16,327 nt of DNA from Flavobacteriales bacterium UBA1958 (GTDB taxonomy: Bacteria; Bacteroidota; Bacteroidia; Flavobacteriales_D; Sanyastnellaceae). Numbering within the stretch: position 1 is the first letter of the stretch; each line of letters opens with the position of its first letter. The stretch covers positions 53,245 through 69,571 of the forward strand of contig DDEI01000007.1 in assembly GCA_002336675.1 (NCBI GenBank). The letters run 5' to 3'. Made by a program: the position numbers and the translations under genes. Of this stretch, positions 14,755 to 16,327 are shown piece by piece. The notes under the pieces were generated by a model that made no database searches, was not told the origin of the DNA, and saw only the letters and a program-made list of their open reading frames with translations.

Positions 14755-16327
14755 TAGCTATTCATAGAGATTAAAAACTCTTCGTTAGATTCTGTAGACA
14801 TAATTCTACTTTTAACGAATTCCATAGCCTCTATAGGATTCATATCAGCTAGATGTTTTCTTAGAATCCAAATTCTCTGAAGGGCTTCTTTATCCATTAA
14901 TAGGTCTTCTCTTCTAGTTCCTGAAGAAGTTATATCTATAGCAGGAAAAATTCTTCTATTGGCTATTTTTCTATCTAACTGAAGTTCCATATTACCCGTT
15001 CCTTTGAATTCTTCAAAGATCACTTCATCCATTTTAGAACCGGTGTCAGTTAATGCCGTGGCTATGATGCTTAAAGAACCACCATTTTCTATGTTTCTAG
15101 CTGCTCCAAAGAATCTTTTTGGTTTGTGAAGTGCATTTGCATCTACACCTCCAGTTAATACTTTACCAGAAGCTGGGCTCACAGTATTGTATGCTCGAGC
15201 TAGTCTAGTAATAGAATCTAGAAGGATACAAACATCATGTCCGCATTCTACCATTCTCTTCGCTTTCTCTAATACGAGGTTAGCTATTTTTACGTGTCTA
15301 TCTGCAGGCTCATCAAACGTAGAGGCTATTACTTCAGCATTTACACTTCTTTTCATATCAGTTACCTCTTCAGGTCTTTCATCTATAAGAAGAATAATTA
15401 AGTAAGTCTCAGGATGGTTCTCAGCTATGGAGTTGGCTATTTCTTTTAATAATACAGTCTTCCCAGTTTTTGGCTGAGATACGATCATTCCTCTCTGTCC
15501 CTTTCCTATAGGAGCGAACAGATCCATTAGTCTAGTAGAGATGTTTTTAGAATTTTTCCCTAACTGAAACTTTTCCTGCGCGAAAAGCGGAGTCAAATAT
15601 TTGAATGGAATTCTATCTCTTACGAACTCAGGGCTTCTCCCGTTAATAGACTCTACAGAAATAAGCGGGAAATATTTTTCTCCTTGTTTAGGAGGTCTAA
15701 TATTACCTACAACAGAATCACCAGTTTTGAGTCCATAAAGCTTGACTTGACTTTGAGCGACATAAACGTCATCTGGAGAATTTAAATAATTGAAATCAGA
15801 GGACCTTAAGAATCCGTAACCATCTTGCATCATTTCTAATACACCTTCAGCCTTTATCTCGCCATCAAAGTTATATCCGTGCTCATCGGCCTTACCTCTT
15901 TTTTGCTCTTTTTTGTGATGATTATTCTGATTATTACCCTGATTTGGGTTGTTATTCTGGTTTGGATTATTCTGATTTCTAGTGTTTTTATGATCAGAAT
16001 TAGTGTTTTCTCGCTGTGGTCTTTTATTATTGGAGTGAACAGGCTTCTTGGCTTGAGAATTTTCTTTTTGTTCTGATATTTCTGCTTTTGGTGTAGCAGG
16101 AGTATTAGGACTAGTAGTTGAGTCAGAAACATCTACCTTTTTTCTAGGTCTTTTGCCTTTAGTTGGTGATGCCGATCTTTTGCCATCTGCTGAATTTACC
16201 CTTGTGGCGTCTTTTTGTCCAGGAGTCTCTTTGTGCGTAACTTCTTTGTTAGAAGCGTGCTCTCCAGATGTTCTTGGTTTATTTGGAGCTTCAGAAGCTT
16301 TACTGGGAGGATTTACCGCCTGCTCAT
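14754..16327 (-). CDS. rho: Transcription termination factor Rho (5' end beyond the window)
   Basis: Rho is the hexameric RNA helicase that terminates untranslated transcripts in the cytoplasm. The frame is open from the right edge of the window to TAA at 14754-14756, about 524 codons, so the extreme N-terminus is missing. In order, the protein shows a long basic and polar linker rich in Lys, Pro, Ser, Asn and Gln (15880-16327). The RNA-binding cold-shock-like domain follows (GVLEMMQDGYGFLRS, DDVYVAQSQVKLYGL), then the RecA-type ATPase core with Walker A SQPKTGKT, the acidic ILLIDERPEEV, Walker B VCILLDSITRLARAYN and the motif DEVIFEEFKGTGNMELQLDR. A shorter reading from the Met at 15833 would cut through the RNA-binding domain and is wrong. 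The gene is the first visible member of the six-gene minus-strand cluster; its promoter lies outside. Confidence 0.97.
   Translation of the reverse strand, partial: EQAVNPPSKASEAPNKPRTSGEHASNKEVTHKETPGQKDATRVNSADGKRSASPTKGKRPRKKVDVSDSTTSPNTPATPKAEISEQKENSQAKKPVHSNNKRPQRENTNSDHKNTRNQNNPNQNNNPNQGNNQNNHHKKEQKRGKADEHGYNFDGEIKAEGVLEMMQDGYGFLRSSDFNYLNSPDDVYVAQSQVKLYGLKTGDSVVGNIRPPKQGEKYFPLISVESINGRSPEFVRDRIPFKYLTPLFAQEKFQLGKNSKNISTRLMDLFAPIGKGQRGMIVSQPKTGKTVLLKEIANSIAENHPETYLIILLIDERPEEVTDMKRSVNAEVIASTFDEPADRHVKIANLVLEKAKRMVECGHDVCILLDSITRLARAYNTVSPASGKVLTGGVDANALHKPKRFFGAARNIENGGSLSIIATALTDTGSKMDEVIFEEFKGTGNMELQLDRKIANRRIFPAIDITSSGTRREDLLMDKEALQRIWILRKHLADMNPIEAMEFVKSRIMSTESNEEFLISMNS
15918..15977 (-). 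repeat. Asn/Gln/Pro low-complexity repeat inside rho
   Basis: Within the rho linker the DNA contains repeated short units built on AAT, CAG, AAC and CCA codons. They encode NQNNPNQ, NNNPNQ, GNNQNN and then HHKKEQKR. The repeats are irregular and in frame, so they look like codon-level expansion inside a disordered linker and not a separate element. The section is probably prone to slippage. Confidence 0.65.

Noticed and set aside
15831..15833. Met at 15833 as the start of rho
   Set aside because: Conserved residues GVLE lie immediately upstream in frame and the frame stays open to the window edge, so this Met is internal.
15854..16132. Minus-strand 92-codon open frame rich in Ile, Lys and Thr
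   Set aside because: It is the shifted frame of the Asn/Gln-rich rho linker. The Rho frame is open throughout and continues into the RNA-binding domain.
1..16327. CRISPR arrays, transposases, phage genes, tRNA or rRNA genes, toxin-antitoxin pairs
   Set aside because: I looked for spaced direct repeats, terminal inverted repeats and the matching protein motifs and saw none.

Overview
The window comes from an AT-rich member of the Bacteroidota, most likely a marine or freshwater Flavobacteriales relative. Three things point there: a secreted protein with a type IX secretion (T9SS) C-terminal sorting domain, a PorT-type T9SS outer-membrane protein, and a Rho factor with the long polar N-terminal linker typical of this phylum. 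A promoter of the Bacteroidota TAnnTTTG type precedes the T9SS cargo gene. Strong Shine-Dalgarno sequences are generally absent.

Layout. Bases 1-93 hold the 3' end of an unidentified plus-strand gene. On the minus strand follow a CIA30-domain secreted protein (212-745) and uvrC (1028-2833). Next is a compact minus-strand operon, cvfB-like S1 protein, yaaA and FKBP lipoprotein (5349 down to 3000), closed by a perfect 10-bp stem terminator at 2949-2972. On the plus strand, 5446-7332 encodes a 628-residue T9SS cargo protein with a recognisable promoter. It converges with a minus-strand FkbM methyltransferase after only 4 bp. A plus-strand pair, an unknown lipoprotein and a second FkbM methyltransferase, occupies 8168-9441. 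A 258-bp gap (9442-9699) contains coding-like debris. From the right edge to 9700 runs a six-gene minus-strand cluster: rho (cut by the window edge), a DUF4199 membrane protein, porT, a CapD/FlaA1-type membrane sugar-nucleotide dehydratase, a yigZ/IMPACT protein and a family-4 glycosyltransferase.

How the genes fit together. One part is housekeeping (DNA repair, Rho, peroxide stress, protein folding, RNA binding). The other concerns the cell surface: PorT serves the T9SS that would export the 5446-7332 protein. The CapD-like enzyme, the glycosyltransferase and the two FkbM O-methyltransferases look like parts of surface glycan synthesis and modification, although they do not form one single locus.

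I found no CRISPR array, transposase, tRNA, toxin-antitoxin pair or defence island, and nothing I would call a new system. The most unusual point is yigZ: its conserved N-terminus is encoded upstream of the only conventional start codon, in a stretch with no ATG, GTG or TTG. This suggests an ATC (or ATT) start. Three other genes (uvrC, the 7337-8056 FkbM gene, porT) can only begin with TTG, and the CIA30 gene with GTG.
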